Origin: Scandinavium vulneris_A
GTDB lineage: Bacteria > Pseudomonadota > Gammaproteobacteria > Enterobacterales > Enterobacteriaceae
Assembly: GCA_046518185.1 (NCBI GenBank)
Contig: JBKGRZ010000001.1
Location: 744,001-808,000 of the forward strand
Direction: 5' to 3'
DNA: 64,000 bases
Shown piece by piece: positions 1 through 7,223 of the stretch. The number at the start of each line of letters is the position of its first letter. Position 1 is the stretch's first letter. A program made the translations under genes and the position numbers. The notes below the pieces were generated by a model. It saw only the letters and a program-made list of their open reading frames with translations. It was not told the origin of the DNA and searched no databases.

Positions 1-681
1 ATGAACCAACGGCGCCGGGCGACCCTCCAGGGCATTACGTTCGTGCTGGAACAGCGTGCCGACAAAGAAGGGATGGGTGATGAGTTCCACCGCCCGAATC
101 TCACCTTCCTCATCCCAGCCGGTCACGCGCAGGGCGCCTGATTCAAGTTCCGCCGCAAACTCCGGTGAAATACCGTAGTTGCAGTGATACCCCTCTTCAA
201 TGCTCAACCGACCGTAGGCTTTGGCGATCAGCGTATTGGCCCGCAGCTCAATGGCGTCAGTTTTTTCCACCAGCGAGCAGGTCAGCGGTGCAATCACCAT
301 CCGGCCTTCGGTGTCGGTTTCGGCGTGCGCGGCATCACTCCAGCCCAGCACGTTGCGGGCATATTCAATAATCGCATGCTGGAAACCACCGCAGGTGCCG
401 AGGAACGGCAGGCTGTTTTCACGCGCGTAGCGGATGGCGATCAACGCCCCTTCTGCATTTTTGTACGGGCTGGCCGGAACCAGCCAGATGGCGTCATAAC
501 CCACCAGGTCGTCGGCACTGCGGATATCCGTGGTCGCAATCCAGTCGTAGTCGGCGCTGAGTTCCTGAACGGCAGCAGCATCGTCAATCGCCAGCGGGAT
601 CGCCTGATGGGCAATCACGTCGGGATTAAAGTCGCCAACGAGGGCAATTCGCAGTGTCGTTTTGTTCGAAGGGTGTTCCAT
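1..681 (-). CDS. CTP-synthase-like class I glutamine amidotransferase domain protein (3' end cut by window)
   Basis: Stand-alone glutamine-amidotransferase-like protein related to the C-terminal domain of CTP synthase; no synthetase domain is attached. The 227 visible codons open with the start at 681 (AAGGAA upstream) and run off the left edge, probably a few residues short of the stop. A nucleophile-elbow motif, GTCGGFQH, lies near residue 100 and carries the expected catalytic Cys. The C-terminal catalytic region reads FQHE where CTP synthases have FHPE, so the His-Pro-Glu triad appears rearranged. Substrate and partner are unknown; amidase activity is an inference only. Confidence 0.75.
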   Translation of the reverse strand, partial: MEHPSNKTTLRIALVGDFNPDVIAHQAIPLAIDDAAAVQELSADYDWIATTDIRSADDLVGYDAIWLVPASPYKNAEGALIAIRYARENSLPFLGTCGGFQHAIIEYARNVLGWSDAAHAETDTEGRMVIAPLTCSLVEKTDAIELRANTLIAKAYGRLSIEEGYHCNYGISPEFAAELESGALRVTGWDEEGEIRAVELITHPFFVGTLFQHERNALEGRPAPLVH

Positions 682-785
682 GAGGGGGTTCCTTATGCGG
701 TGCAGTTTACGGGCTACATAAGGAACACCAGACTACCGGGATTTTGCGTGCAGAACAATCCCCTGAATGAGCAAGTGATGCGGGT

Positions 786-1091
786 TTACTCAATCACCTT
801 TTCAAGCTCATCGGCGGGCAGCATGTCCGGATTCAGCGGCATCAGATGTTCCGGGCGCACGAACGCAAATCCGGCCTGACCGTCTACCGACTGAATATTC
901 CCGGTCACCAGCCACAGCGGGCGCTGTGCTTCACGCGGTAACTCTGTCACCACGCCGTTCACGGGATTGAGAATACGTTCACCGGGCTGACACAGCGCAA
1001 AAAGTGAAACCGATTTGCCGATGTTGGCACGACCTGCGGGGGTACGGGCCGCGATGATCATCGCCAGAGTGCCCGGTTTAAGCTGAAACAT
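786..1091 (-). CDS. Small conserved-looking protein of unknown function
   Basis: A 101-residue protein that I do not recognise. It has no signal peptide, membrane segment or obvious catalytic motif. The N-terminal half is rich in small and hydrophobic residues (GTLAMIIAARTPAG), and the C-terminal half contains a tryptophan-valine strand and ends in an acidic tail. The composition would fit a small beta-barrel (SH3/KOW-like) fold, but that is a guess. A GAGAG-type ribosome site precedes the ATG. The downstream neighbour on the same strand is the amidotransferase-like gene, about 100 bases away. Confidence 0.6.
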   Translation of the reverse strand: MFQLKPGTLAMIIAARTPAGRANIGKSVSLFALCQPGERILNPVNGVVTELPREAQRPLWLVTGNIQSVDGQAGFAFVRPEHLMPLNPDMLPADELEKVIE

Positions 1092-1160
1092 GCTGCTCTC
1101 ACACTATCCAATTTTAAGATTTATCTTAACTCTGATTGTATACTGGAGAGCAGCGCGCTG

Positions 1161-1403
1161 TCACGACTGAGAATGATCGCGACGGTACAGCGTCCACTCG
1201 TCAATCACTTCGCCATTCGGCAATTTGCAGTCGGTACGCACACCCTGTGGGCTCTGCACGGGTACTTCCGTCCCGCCCTTCTGCTGACAGTAGACCGCCG
1301 CAGGATTGGCCATCCCCATATTCGGTGGCGGCGGTGCATCGTTTTGTTTGGCCGCGGTGCATCCTACCAGTACCAGTGGGAGTAATAATCCGGCATATTT
1401 CAT
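1161..1403 (-). CDS. yoaF: DUF333 family small lipoprotein YoaF
   Basis: An 80-residue outer-membrane-type lipoprotein. Residues 1-15 form a lipoprotein signal ending in LVGC, so Cys15 should be acylated. The mature part carries the DUF333 signature: GMANPAAVYCQQKGG followed by a Cys in DCKLPNGE and a WxLYRRDH ending. It closely matches E. coli YoaF in length and sequence as I remember it. The family has no established function. In E. coli yoaF also lies beside dgcP (yeaP), as here, where dgcP is divergent. Confidence 0.88.
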   Translation of the reverse strand: MKYAGLLLPLVLVGCTAAKQNDAPPPPNMGMANPAAVYCQQKGGTEVPVQSPQGVRTDCKLPNGEVIDEWTLYRRDHSQS

Positions 1404-1474
1404 TGATATCGCATCCTTTAATTGGGCTGAATTGCCTTATTCTTCACTATTTCTTCATTTTAAATGCACTTTTG

Positions 1475-1568
1475 CAACTTAAATTAGGAGTGTTCTCGAA
1501 CTAACCCGAGAACACATCATTCCATAATCAATGAGTTTTGCCCCGCCTCCCCCGGTGGGGCTTTTTTT
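1475..1568 (+). ncRNA. Candidate small RNA ending in an intrinsic terminator
   Basis: The gap between yoaF (minus) and dgcP (plus) holds two hairpins in tandem on the plus strand. The first has a perfect 9-bp stem (1490-1498 with 1507-1515, 8-base loop). The second, at 1540-1561, has an 8-bp stem with one G-U pair and is followed at once by seven T residues. That is a textbook plus-strand terminator, but no plus-strand gene lies upstream of it; dgcP starts only at 1702. A short transcript ending at about 1568 is the simplest explanation. The 5' end is a guess because no convincing promoter is visible. I do not recognise it as a known sRNA. Confidence 0.4.
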
Positions 1569-1701
1569 GCTACAAAATCCGTCTTTTCTCGCCCATTGGA
1601 TGTATAAAATTTGATGTATTCATGTTTTACTATTGTTAGATAGTCGATATTTTCAGCATAGCGTGCAGCCGTAGCCGTTATTGCACGGGAGCTTCCAGGT
1701 C

Positions 1702-2709
1702 ATGTCAGATATTATTCTTGCCCGCGTCTCGCAAACCCTCGCCACCGAACAAACGCTCGAAAGTTTGGTGCGCCAGCTGCTCGAAATGCTGGAACTGGTC
1801 ACGCATATGGAATCGACGTATCTGACTAAAATCGACAATGCCACCCGCCTGCAGCATATTGTTTATGCCCGTAACAGCAGCCAAATGCAGATCCCCGAAG
1901 GGTTTTCCGTGCCGTGGGATGACACGCTGTGCAAACGCGCCGTCGAAGAGCAGCACTATTTCAGCAATGACGTGGCCACCCGCTGGCAGGAGTGCCAGGC
2001 CGCTCAGTCTCTCGGCATCAATACCTTCTTCACCACCCCGGTTCACCTTGCCGATGGTTCACTGTATGGCACGCTTTGCGCTGCCAGCCGCGATACGCAC
2101 AGCTATAGCCTCAACAGCGAACACGTATTGCATCTGTTCGCGAGCCTGATTGCGCGTTATATCGAGAAAGAGTCTTTAGTGATGCAGCTGCGCGAAGCTA
2201 ATGCGGCCCTGGTCGCGCATTCCTACACCGATGCGCTGACGGGCCTCGCCAATCGCCGGGCGGTGTATGAACTTCTGGATGCGCTGTTTGAACGCGTACG
2301 CCGCAATCAAACCCGGGTGCTGGTAGCGTTTATCGATCTCGACGATTTTAAAGAGATTAACGATATTCATGGGCATCAGGCGGGAGATGATTTCTTGATT
2401 CAGGTCGGCCATCGGCTGACGTCAGTGATGAGCGATGTCGATATCGTCGGTCGTCTCGGCGGAGATGAGTTCCTGGTCGCCTGTGAAATTAGCTCCAGCG
2501 GGCAGAAACTGCCTTTTATTGAGCTGCTGCGCCGTCAAATTGGCGGCCACTATCAGCTTTGCAACCACAGTATTCACTATCCGGGTGCCAGCATTGGCGC
2601 CATCGACGTCTGCCCACAGGTGATGGACGCTGAAAGCGCTATTCAGGCCGCAGACGCCGCGATGTATATCGATAAGAAAGCCCGTCAGCGCGCCCGGGTT
2701 GCGACCTGA
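1702..2709 (+). CDS. dgcP: Diguanylate cyclase DgcP (GAF-GGDEF)
   Basis: Cytoplasmic diguanylate cyclase making cyclic di-GMP from two GTP. Residues about 15-160 form a GAF-like sensory domain. A linker leads to a GGDEF domain (about 170-330) with the intact active-site motif GRLGGDEFLV. The protein is 335 aa, matching E. coli DgcP (YeaP), which is recruited to cell poles. The start at 1702 (MSDIILARVSQTL) fits the E. coli N-terminus; an in-frame TTG at 1681 is less likely. An RxxD inhibitory site is not obvious. Confidence 0.92.
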   Translation: MSDIILARVSQTLATEQTLESLVRQLLEMLELVTHMESTYLTKIDNATRLQHIVYARNSSQMQIPEGFSVPWDDTLCKRAVEEQHYFSNDVATRWQECQAAQSLGINTFFTTPVHLADGSLYGTLCAASRDTHSYSLNSEHVLHLFASLIARYIEKESLVMQLREANAALVAHSYTDALTGLANRRAVYELLDALFERVRRNQTRVLVAFIDLDDFKEINDIHGHQAGDDFLIQVGHRLTSVMSDVDIVGRLGGDEFLVACEISSSGQKLPFIELLRRQIGGHYQLCNHSIHYPGASIGAIDVCPQVMDAESAIQAADAAMYIDKKARQRARVAT

Positions 2710-2713
2710 CGCT

Positions 2714-2974
2714 TTACTTATCGCGTTCTGGCTCCAGCAATATAAATCCTAATGGGATTGAACACAGCAACGTGAAGACGGTGCTGTAAACCAGTACCAT
2801 CGCGCCCTGCATGATAAACATCGACGTTGACCACGCGTCATACGGTAAATCGTACTCCTGCACTACCCCACCAAACGTCGCCTGCCCGACCAGCGTCAAG
2901 GCAATCGCAAAGATGACCATCACCGCCAGAATAAAGCGTTTACCGTTTTTCGTTTTAAATCGTTCCAGCTGCAT
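2714..2974 (-). CDS. DUF2534 small inner-membrane protein, YnaJ-like
   Basis: An 86-residue membrane protein of the DUF2534 (YnaJ) family. It has a basic N-terminus, a first membrane helix at about residues 12-32, a conserved-looking loop (GGVVQEYDLPYDAWSTS), a second helix at about 52-75 and a short charged tail. The start at 2974 is preceded by GAGAAG and matches the E. coli YnaJ N-terminus; longer in-frame extensions upstream look non-coding. It is convergent with dgcP with only four bases between the stops. Function unknown. Confidence 0.85.
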   Translation of the reverse strand: MQLERFKTKNGKRFILAVMVIFAIALTLVGQATFGGVVQEYDLPYDAWSTSMFIMQGAMVLVYSTVFTLLCSIPLGFILLEPERDK

Positions 2975-3137
2975 TACAGACTTCTCTGATGGGATTTCCG
3001 GCGCATTTTTAACATTAAAATAACCTGACGGATATCTGTTTTTATGGCGATTTTGTATCTGTTCTTTTCTTGCACAAAAATTCAGCCTGACTGCCTTTTT
3101 GTGGCGCTCTTTGCGGATTTCGCGACGAATAACAGGC

Positions 3138-3164
3138 ATAAAAAAACCGCCCAGAGGGGCGGTT
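3138..3164 (-). terminator. Intrinsic terminator, minus strand
   Basis: A 6-bp GC stem (3147-3152 with 3157-3162), extended by A-T pairs and followed on the minus strand by a run of seven T. It lies downstream of the cspI/ymcF pair and is their likely transcript end. Confidence 0.75.
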
Positions 3165-3292
3165 ATTTGGAGAAGCAGATTTACAGATACTTTTTCGCTG
3201 CTTTGAGAATATCTTCTGCAGCACGTTCTCTGTCTGCGGCAACCTGACGTCGCCTTTCCAAAAATAGATTTTAACTGTTAACGACGGTGCTA

Positions 3293-3481
3293 TTACTTTC
3301 TGATTTCAGCAGAAACAGAGGCAGGTCGATGCCAGGTAAATACATTATCGAACGTCGTCATTGCCGATTTGCAAAATATACATTTTGCGCCAAACGGATT
3401 TTTCTCAGTCACATCGAACGATGAAGTCCGATATTGTGAACCGTGGCAACATGGGCAACGGAAGTGGATTGAATCAGTAAT
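3293..3481 (-). CDS. Cold-shock microprotein of the YmcF/YnfQ family, ATT start
   Basis: A 62-residue cysteine-rich microprotein with the core HFRCPCCHGSQYRT, then GAKCIFCKS, so two CxxC pairs suggest a zinc-knuckle fold. E. coli YmcF and YnfQ are its homologues; they lie directly downstream of CspA-family genes, are cold induced, and start at an ATT codon. Here the same arrangement is visible. No ATG or GTG precedes the conserved region, and the second of two consecutive ATT codons (3481) gives exactly 62 residues. A GAGG element overlapping the cspI stop codon serves as ribosome site. An in-frame TTG at 3487 is a less favourable alternative. Function unknown. Confidence 0.82.
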   Translation of the reverse strand: MTDSIHFRCPCCHGSQYRTSSFDVTEKNPFGAKCIFCKSAMTTFDNVFTWHRPASVSAEIRK

Positions 3482-3491
3482 AATCAAGCCC

Positions 3492-3704
3492 TCAGCGTGG
3501 TACCACGTTGACAGCGGAAGGACCTTTAGGACCTGCTTCAACGGAGAATTCAACTTCTTGATTTTCATACAGAGTACGGAAATCATTGCTCTGGATAGCA
3601 GAGAAATGTACGAAGACATCTTTGCTACCGTCTTTAGGGGTGATAAAGCCGAAACCTTTTTCAGCGTTAAACCACTTTACTAAACCAGTCATTTGATTAG
3701 ACAT
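3492..3704 (-). CDS. cspI: CspA-family cold-shock protein, most like CspI
   Basis: A 70-residue single cold-shock domain that binds single-stranded RNA and DNA and melts secondary structure at low temperature. RNP1 (KGFGFI) and RNP2 (VFVHF) are intact. KDGSKDVFVHFSAIQSNDF and the following ENQEVEF resemble E. coli CspI more than CspA, CspB or CspG. The ATG at 3704 has AAGG upstream. The long A+T-rich stretch upstream probably gives a leader of 150 bases or more, typical of cold-inducible csp mRNAs, although I cannot find a clear cold-box match. The ymcF-like ORF begins 11 bases past its stop. Confidence 0.88.
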   Translation of the reverse strand: MSNQMTGLVKWFNAEKGFGFITPKDGSKDVFVHFSAIQSNDFRTLYENQEVEFSVEAGPKGPSAVNVVPR

Positions 3705-4035
3705 ATCATTTTACCTTTTATTTTTATTTCGCCCGCAGGCCATTTTGGTCTGAATAAACTGTTAATGCTAAGAAACGATGCTGGAAGCTTAGAAAACTGA
3801 AGAAGAGACATCAAGGAGAGAAAATGATGAGAACGACTTAAGAGAACTGTTTCAGATAACGTGTATGTTCAAACCGATGAGCCATTAACGCATGATTAAC
3901 TTTTCAACGCAAGGGGTATCTCAGAAAGATTTGTCAGCGCACGGAAAAATCCGCAATGTTAAAAATAAAAAAATGAATGAGGGCTTTTCCGGGGCTATTG
4001 AGGTATTGTTTTGCGCCAACATAAAAGGAATACAC
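3705..4035. other. Gene-free stretch: cspI leader and divergent promoters
   Basis: This A+T-rich gap must hold the promoter and 5' leader of cspI (minus) and the promoter of the zinc-ribbon gene (plus). No exact cold box was recognised. A plus-strand ATG-ATG pentapeptide ORF with a good AAGGAG site (start 3824) is present but too short to call. Confidence 0.5.
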
Positions 4036-4206
4036 ATGGCTGAACGTAAAAATCGTCAACTTCGCCCTTCCCAACCCGCAGAGTGTTCTTGCCCTAAATG
4101 TGCAAAACAATCCATGCACAGTCCATCCAGAATCAAAAAAAATAGCCCTTTGCTTTGCCCCTATTGCGGGACGCTCTTTTCCGCATCGCAGCTTTCTGCC
4201 AGGTAA
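4036..4206 (+). CDS. 56-residue zinc-ribbon microprotein
   Basis: Small basic protein with two CPxC knuckles (CPKC near residue 20 and CPYC near residue 44) in a zinc-ribbon arrangement. The ATG at 4036 has AAAAGGA 8 bases upstream and is chosen over longer in-frame starts, whose extra residues look non-coding. It may belong with the small zinc-ribbon proteins found near csp genes in enterobacterial prophage regions (YnfU type), but I am not certain of the family. Transcription should stop at the strong hairpin at 4261-4285. Confidence 0.7.
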   Translation: MAERKNRQLRPSQPAECSCPKCAKQSMHSPSRIKKNSPLLCPYCGTLFSASQLSAR

Positions 4207-4258
4207 CATCAACGCCAGCGGCCTGAACCTCGAGTTCAATGCATCCGCGAGCGAAACA

Positions 4259-4290
4259 AAAACGGGAACCCTTACGGTTCCCGTTTTTGT
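4259..4290. terminator. Bidirectional intrinsic terminator
   Basis: Perfect 10-bp stem (4261-4270 with 4276-4285) with a 5-base loop. T-rich tails on the plus side and A-rich flank on the other serve both the zinc-ribbon gene and the convergent glycine-zipper gene. Confidence 0.85.
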
Positions 4291-4309
4291 TGTGTCCTGC
4301 CCGCTATCA

Positions 4310-4741
4310 TTACAGCGATTTATCGACGGTGGTATCCGAGCCTTTGGTCAGGATCCGAACCTTATCACCTGGGTTAAAGACGATACTACCGTTGTAATTC
4401 TGCACCACATCGATGGTCGCGCCGGAATCCGTTTTGATCAGTAAATCAACTTTCTGCGGTGCCTGCTGAGTACTCTGATGATAGCGAGAAGCCCCAGCCC
4501 CAGCGGCAGCGCCGGCAACGGTCATCGCCGTTTTGCCTTTCCCGTTACCGAACTGGTGGCCAATCACGCCGCCTAACGCCCCTGCCGCCACGGTGCGCAG
4601 AGGATGATATTGCCCGTTGGCCTCGGTCATTACCTGGCTCCTCTGAACCACGCCATACTCAACTAAGGTCTTGGTGCCTGCAAAACTGGACTGGCTGGCA
4701 AGAAACAGAAAACTGATTGCGATGAATGCACTTTTTTTCAT
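4310..4741 (-). CDS. SlyB-like glycine-zipper (17-kDa antigen type) envelope protein
   Basis: A 143-residue exported protein. The signal peptide (1-21) ends in SSFA with no lipobox cysteine, so unlike SlyB it is probably not acylated. Residues about 48-85 form a glycine-zipper double helix (AAGALGGVIGHQFGNGKGK, then AGAAAGAGAS). The C-terminal domain (DLLIKTDSGATIDVVQ to FNPGDKVRIL) matches the SlyB/YcfJ tail. The role is probably structural in the envelope. A second member of the superfamily, ycfJ, lies at 45651-46190. Confidence 0.75.
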   Translation of the reverse strand: MKKSAFIAISFLFLASQSSFAGTKTLVEYGVVQRSQVMTEANGQYHPLRTVAAGALGGVIGHQFGNGKGKTAMTVAGAAAGAGASRYHQSTQQAPQKVDLLIKTDSGATIDVVQNYNGSIVFNPGDKVRILTKGSDTTVDKSL

Positions 4742-4878
4742 GAGGTTATCTTATAGTCATTAGGAAAGTACTCAAGATTCTGCCATCCCCTGTTTATTTC
4801 CTCTAAGACATTAATGCTACCGGACGTTGGCAAACGCCTTATCAGAACATGCCTGCGCTGAACATGTGCAGGCCCCGC

Positions 4879-4906
4879 TTGACACTGAGTATTCATACAG
4901 TATAAA
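4879..4906 (+). promoter_or_regulatory. SOS promoter with LexA box for msgA
   Basis: TTGACA (4879-4884) and TATAAA (4901-4906) are separated by 16 bases. A LexA operator CTG-N10-CAG (CTG 4885-4887, CAG 4898-4900) fills the spacer exactly. The downstream gene starts at 4940. Confidence 0.85.
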
Positions 4907-4939
4907 ACTGCACGCCTAATCCGTACAAAGGAAGCAGTC

Positions 4940-5182
4940 ATGTTCGTCGAACTCATCTATGACAAACGCAATGTGGAAGGTTTACCCGCAGCAAGAGAGA
5001 AAATCCTCAATGAACTCACCCGCCGTGTTCATCACATTTTCCCGAAAGCAGAAGTGCGGGTTAAGCCGATGATGACCCTGCCCGCGATCAACACCGACGC
5101 CACTAAGCACGAAAAAGAGCAGATCAGTCGTGCCGTGCAGGAAATGTTCGAGGAAGCCGACATGTGGATGGTCGACGAATAA
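4940..5182 (+). CDS. msgA: DinI-family protein MsgA
   Basis: An 80-residue DinI-like protein, nearly the same as Salmonella MsgA as I recall it (MFVELIYDKRN start, PMMTLPAINTDATKHEKEQ core, acidic helix EEADMWMVDE end). DinI modulates RecA filaments in the SOS response. MsgA was described as a macrophage-survival gene in Salmonella, and its biochemical target is less clear. The LexA box in its promoter shows DNA-damage control. GGAAG precedes the ATG. Confidence 0.9.
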   Translation: MFVELIYDKRNVEGLPAAREKILNELTRRVHHIFPKAEVRVKPMMTLPAINTDATKHEKEQISRAVQEMFEEADMWMVDE

Positions 5183-5193
5183 CATCGCTTTAT

Positions 5194-6153
5194 TCAGTTC
5201 ACCATCAGCCTCAGACATAAGTTTTCCGGATACGGGGCAAAGTAATTCTGCGTTTGCAGATAACGGTCCGGGTATTCAGCCAGATAATGTTTTAGCAACG
5301 TCAGCGGGGCCAGGATCGGCAGTTGCCCTTCACGGTAGCCGAGGATTACATCGCGTAGTTCGCCGCGCTGACGCGTATTCAGCTGCTCACGGAAATAGCC
5401 CTGAATGTGCATCAGCACGTTGGTGTGGTTTTTGCGCGAGGCGGGCTTCTTCAGGATAGTCATCAGTTTCTCGCGATAGGCCACGAAGAATGCGTCCAGG
5501 TCTTGCCATTCGTGTAGCGAAGCGACGAAGGGGCCAATCTCACGGTAGCCCGGCTGATGATGCGCCAGCAATTGAAGCTTGTAGCGGCTATGGAAATCCA
5601 GTAGCGCATGGCGGCTGAGGCCGTTGGCGCGCATGGTATTGAGTTCATGCAGGGCAAACACCCGCTCGACAAAGTTTTCCCGCAGCACGGGATCGTGCAA
5701 GCGACCATCTTCTTCCACCGGGAGCCACGGATATGTCTCCAGTAAGGCCCGGGTAAAGACCCCCACTCCTTCTTTGCGGCCGCGATTGCCTTTTTCATCG
5801 TACAAGCGCACGCGTTCCATTCCGCAGCTCGGGGATTTGGCGCAGACGATAAAGCCCGACAGGTCGCCCAATCGTGGCAGATAATCGGCGGTGAATTCCG
5901 TCATTTTCTCCGTCACATCGTCGTGCGGGGCATGGCTAAAGCGCATACGGATATCCCCGGCGGTCGTTTGCACCAGCCGCAGCGCCGGGCGGGGAACAGG
6001 CAGGCCCATCGCCATCTCCGGACAAATGGGCTTAAAGGTCACCCATTGCGCCAGGCTATCCATCACAAAGCCCATTCGTTTATGGCCGCCGTCAAATCGC
6101 ACGGCCGAGCCGGTTAAACATCCGCTGATCCCAATGACGGGTTGAGTGTTCAT
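5194..6153 (-). CDS. ybgA: YbgA, full-length DUF523-DUF1722 protein
   Basis: A 319-residue two-domain protein. The N-terminal DUF523 (about 1-150) has cysteines in GISGCLTG and in AKSPSCGMERV that could bind metal or a cluster. The C-terminal DUF1722 (about 190-305) is the part kept in the shorter E. coli YbgA. Biochemical function is not established; E. coli ybgA lies directly upstream of the photolyase gene phr. It is the last gene of the MerR-led cluster, 15 bases after the DUF3833 gene, and no phr follows. AGGA precedes the start. Confidence 0.88.
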   Translation of the reverse strand: MNTQPVIGISGCLTGSAVRFDGGHKRMGFVMDSLAQWVTFKPICPEMAMGLPVPRPALRLVQTTAGDIRMRFSHAPHDDVTEKMTEFTADYLPRLGDLSGFIVCAKSPSCGMERVRLYDEKGNRGRKEGVGVFTRALLETYPWLPVEEDGRLHDPVLRENFVERVFALHELNTMRANGLSRHALLDFHSRYKLQLLAHHQPGYREIGPFVASLHEWQDLDAFFVAYREKLMTILKKPASRKNHTNVLMHIQGYFREQLNTRQRGELRDVILGYREGQLPILAPLTLLKHYLAEYPDRYLQTQNYFAPYPENLCLRLMVN

Positions 6154-6168
6154 GGCGTTATCCTCTCT

Positions 6169-6699
6169 CTACTGCGCTTTGCGGGTGAAGAACAACGTGA
6201 CGGTTGCAACGGTCACTCCGAATTTCTTCATCTCGGTTTTATTAAAAAGATGGGTGCCGTCTTGCAGATACATCCAGTCATCGAAGTGCAGCAGCCAGGT
6301 GCTGCCTTTCGCTGTCACATTCATGCTGTATCGCCAGTTAAAGGCGTTACCCGCCGCCCGCCCGGTGGCGACACCATCGATGTCGCCTGCGGTGCCTTCG
6401 TAGCTGTCGGCCCCGACGCGGCGGATGTGCCACACTCGTTGCTGTTTCTCGCCATCGTCATAGACAAAATGTTCATTGAGCGTCAGGGTGTCGCCTTTAA
6501 CATCGCCGGTAATCTCGACGTGGAAACGACGCAGCTGTTTTCCGCTGCGGTCCTGCACCATGCCCCACGCCTCGGTGTTGCCCTGGAAATAACGGAAGAT
6601 GTCCAGCGGCGGCTGTTGAGCCTGGTATTCATTGACGTCCGTACTGCAGCCTGCCAGAAGCATCATCAGCCCCAGGGCCAGTATCAGAATACGTTTCAT
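6169..6699 (-). CDS. DUF3833 lipoprotein
   Basis: A 176-residue lipoprotein: signal peptide and lipobox LLAGC, with Cys18 as the lipidation site. The mature part is a lipocalin-like beta-rich domain containing GxxxxWG and RRFHVEITGDVKGDTLTLNE elements typical of DUF3833. Its start overlaps the stop of the upstream CHI-like gene (ATGA), so the two are translationally coupled. The family recurs in clusters with Cfa-like methyltransferase and DUF1365 genes. A role in carrying or sensing modified lipids at the envelope is inference. Confidence 0.82.
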   Translation of the reverse strand: MKRILILALGLMMLLAGCSTDVNEYQAQQPPLDIFRYFQGNTEAWGMVQDRSGKQLRRFHVEITGDVKGDTLTLNEHFVYDDGEKQQRVWHIRRVGADSYEGTAGDIDGVATGRAAGNAFNWRYSMNVTAKGSTWLLHFDDWMYLQDGTHLFNKTEMKKFGVTVATVTLFFTRKAQ

Positions 6700-7223
6700 T
6701 TGCCACCTCCGATCAGCTGCTGACGCAGTTCAGGATATTGGGTGCGGGGATCGAGCCAAATCGCCAGGAAGCGTTGGCTGAAGGCTTCCGACTGGCGCGC
6801 CCCCAAGGGAGTGAAGGCTTTTTGCGCCGCCGACGCGCGATACCAGAACTGGCCTTGCTGGCCGGTAAGGACAAAGGCCAACTGCGCCCCCGGCGTCACG
6901 TCGGGCCAGAGGGATTGCAGCATACTCAGCCAGGCGTCACTCTGCGGTTCCTGCTTAAGAATGCCCAGCGCCTGCCACTGCTCTCGGGTGGCATCGACCA
7001 GTTCCTCCCGATCGATATCACGCTGGTAAGTAATGATCAGCGCCTGGTTCTGCGCCGGGCCGTCGTATCGCCCGTCGGGCGTACGCAGCTGGGATGTATA
7101 GACAGTAAACGGCCCCCACGTCAGCGTCGCATCGCCCACTTTGCGCCAGCTTAACCAGTCGGCGGCATGACTGTACTGAGGGATGACTGCCAGCCACAGC
7201 AGCATCAGTAACACGCTTCTCAT
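6696..7223 (-). CDS. Chalcone-isomerase-like secreted protein
   Basis: A 175-residue exported protein. The signal peptide (1-21) ends in SHA, followed by a chalcone-isomerase-like domain (ADWLSWRKVGDATLTWGPFTVY opening, WLSMLQSLWPDVTPGAQLAFV in the middle). Bacterial members usually lack the flavonoid catalytic residues, and relatives bind fatty acids. The start at 7223 is chosen because it begins the signal peptide and overlaps the DUF2878 stop by four bases. Longer in-frame starts have no such signal. A periplasmic lipid-binding role is inferred from fold and context. Confidence 0.82.
   Translation of the reverse strand: MRSVLLMLLWLAVIPQYSHAADWLSWRKVGDATLTWGPFTVYTSQLRTPDGRYDGPAQNQALIITYQRDIDREELVDATREQWQALGILKQEPQSDAWLSMLQSLWPDVTPGAQLAFVLTGQQGQFWYRASAAQKAFTPLGARQSEAFSQRFLAIWLDPRTQYPELRQQLIGGGK

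Noticed and set aside
184..879. Long plus-strand open frame antisense to the amidotransferase-like gene
   Set aside because: Its length comes from the codon bias of the opposite strand; the minus-strand protein has recognisable motifs, while this frame has none.
3181..3255. Minus-strand frame encoding a charged helix that ends EDILKAAKKYL, between ymcF and the terminator
   Set aside because: Only about 23 codons, no convincing start or ribosome site; it may be a gene remnant but cannot be supported.
3811..3841. Plus-strand pentapeptide ORF with a good AAGGAG site in the cspI upstream region
   Set aside because: Five codons only, and on the strand opposite the cspI leader; most likely coincidence.
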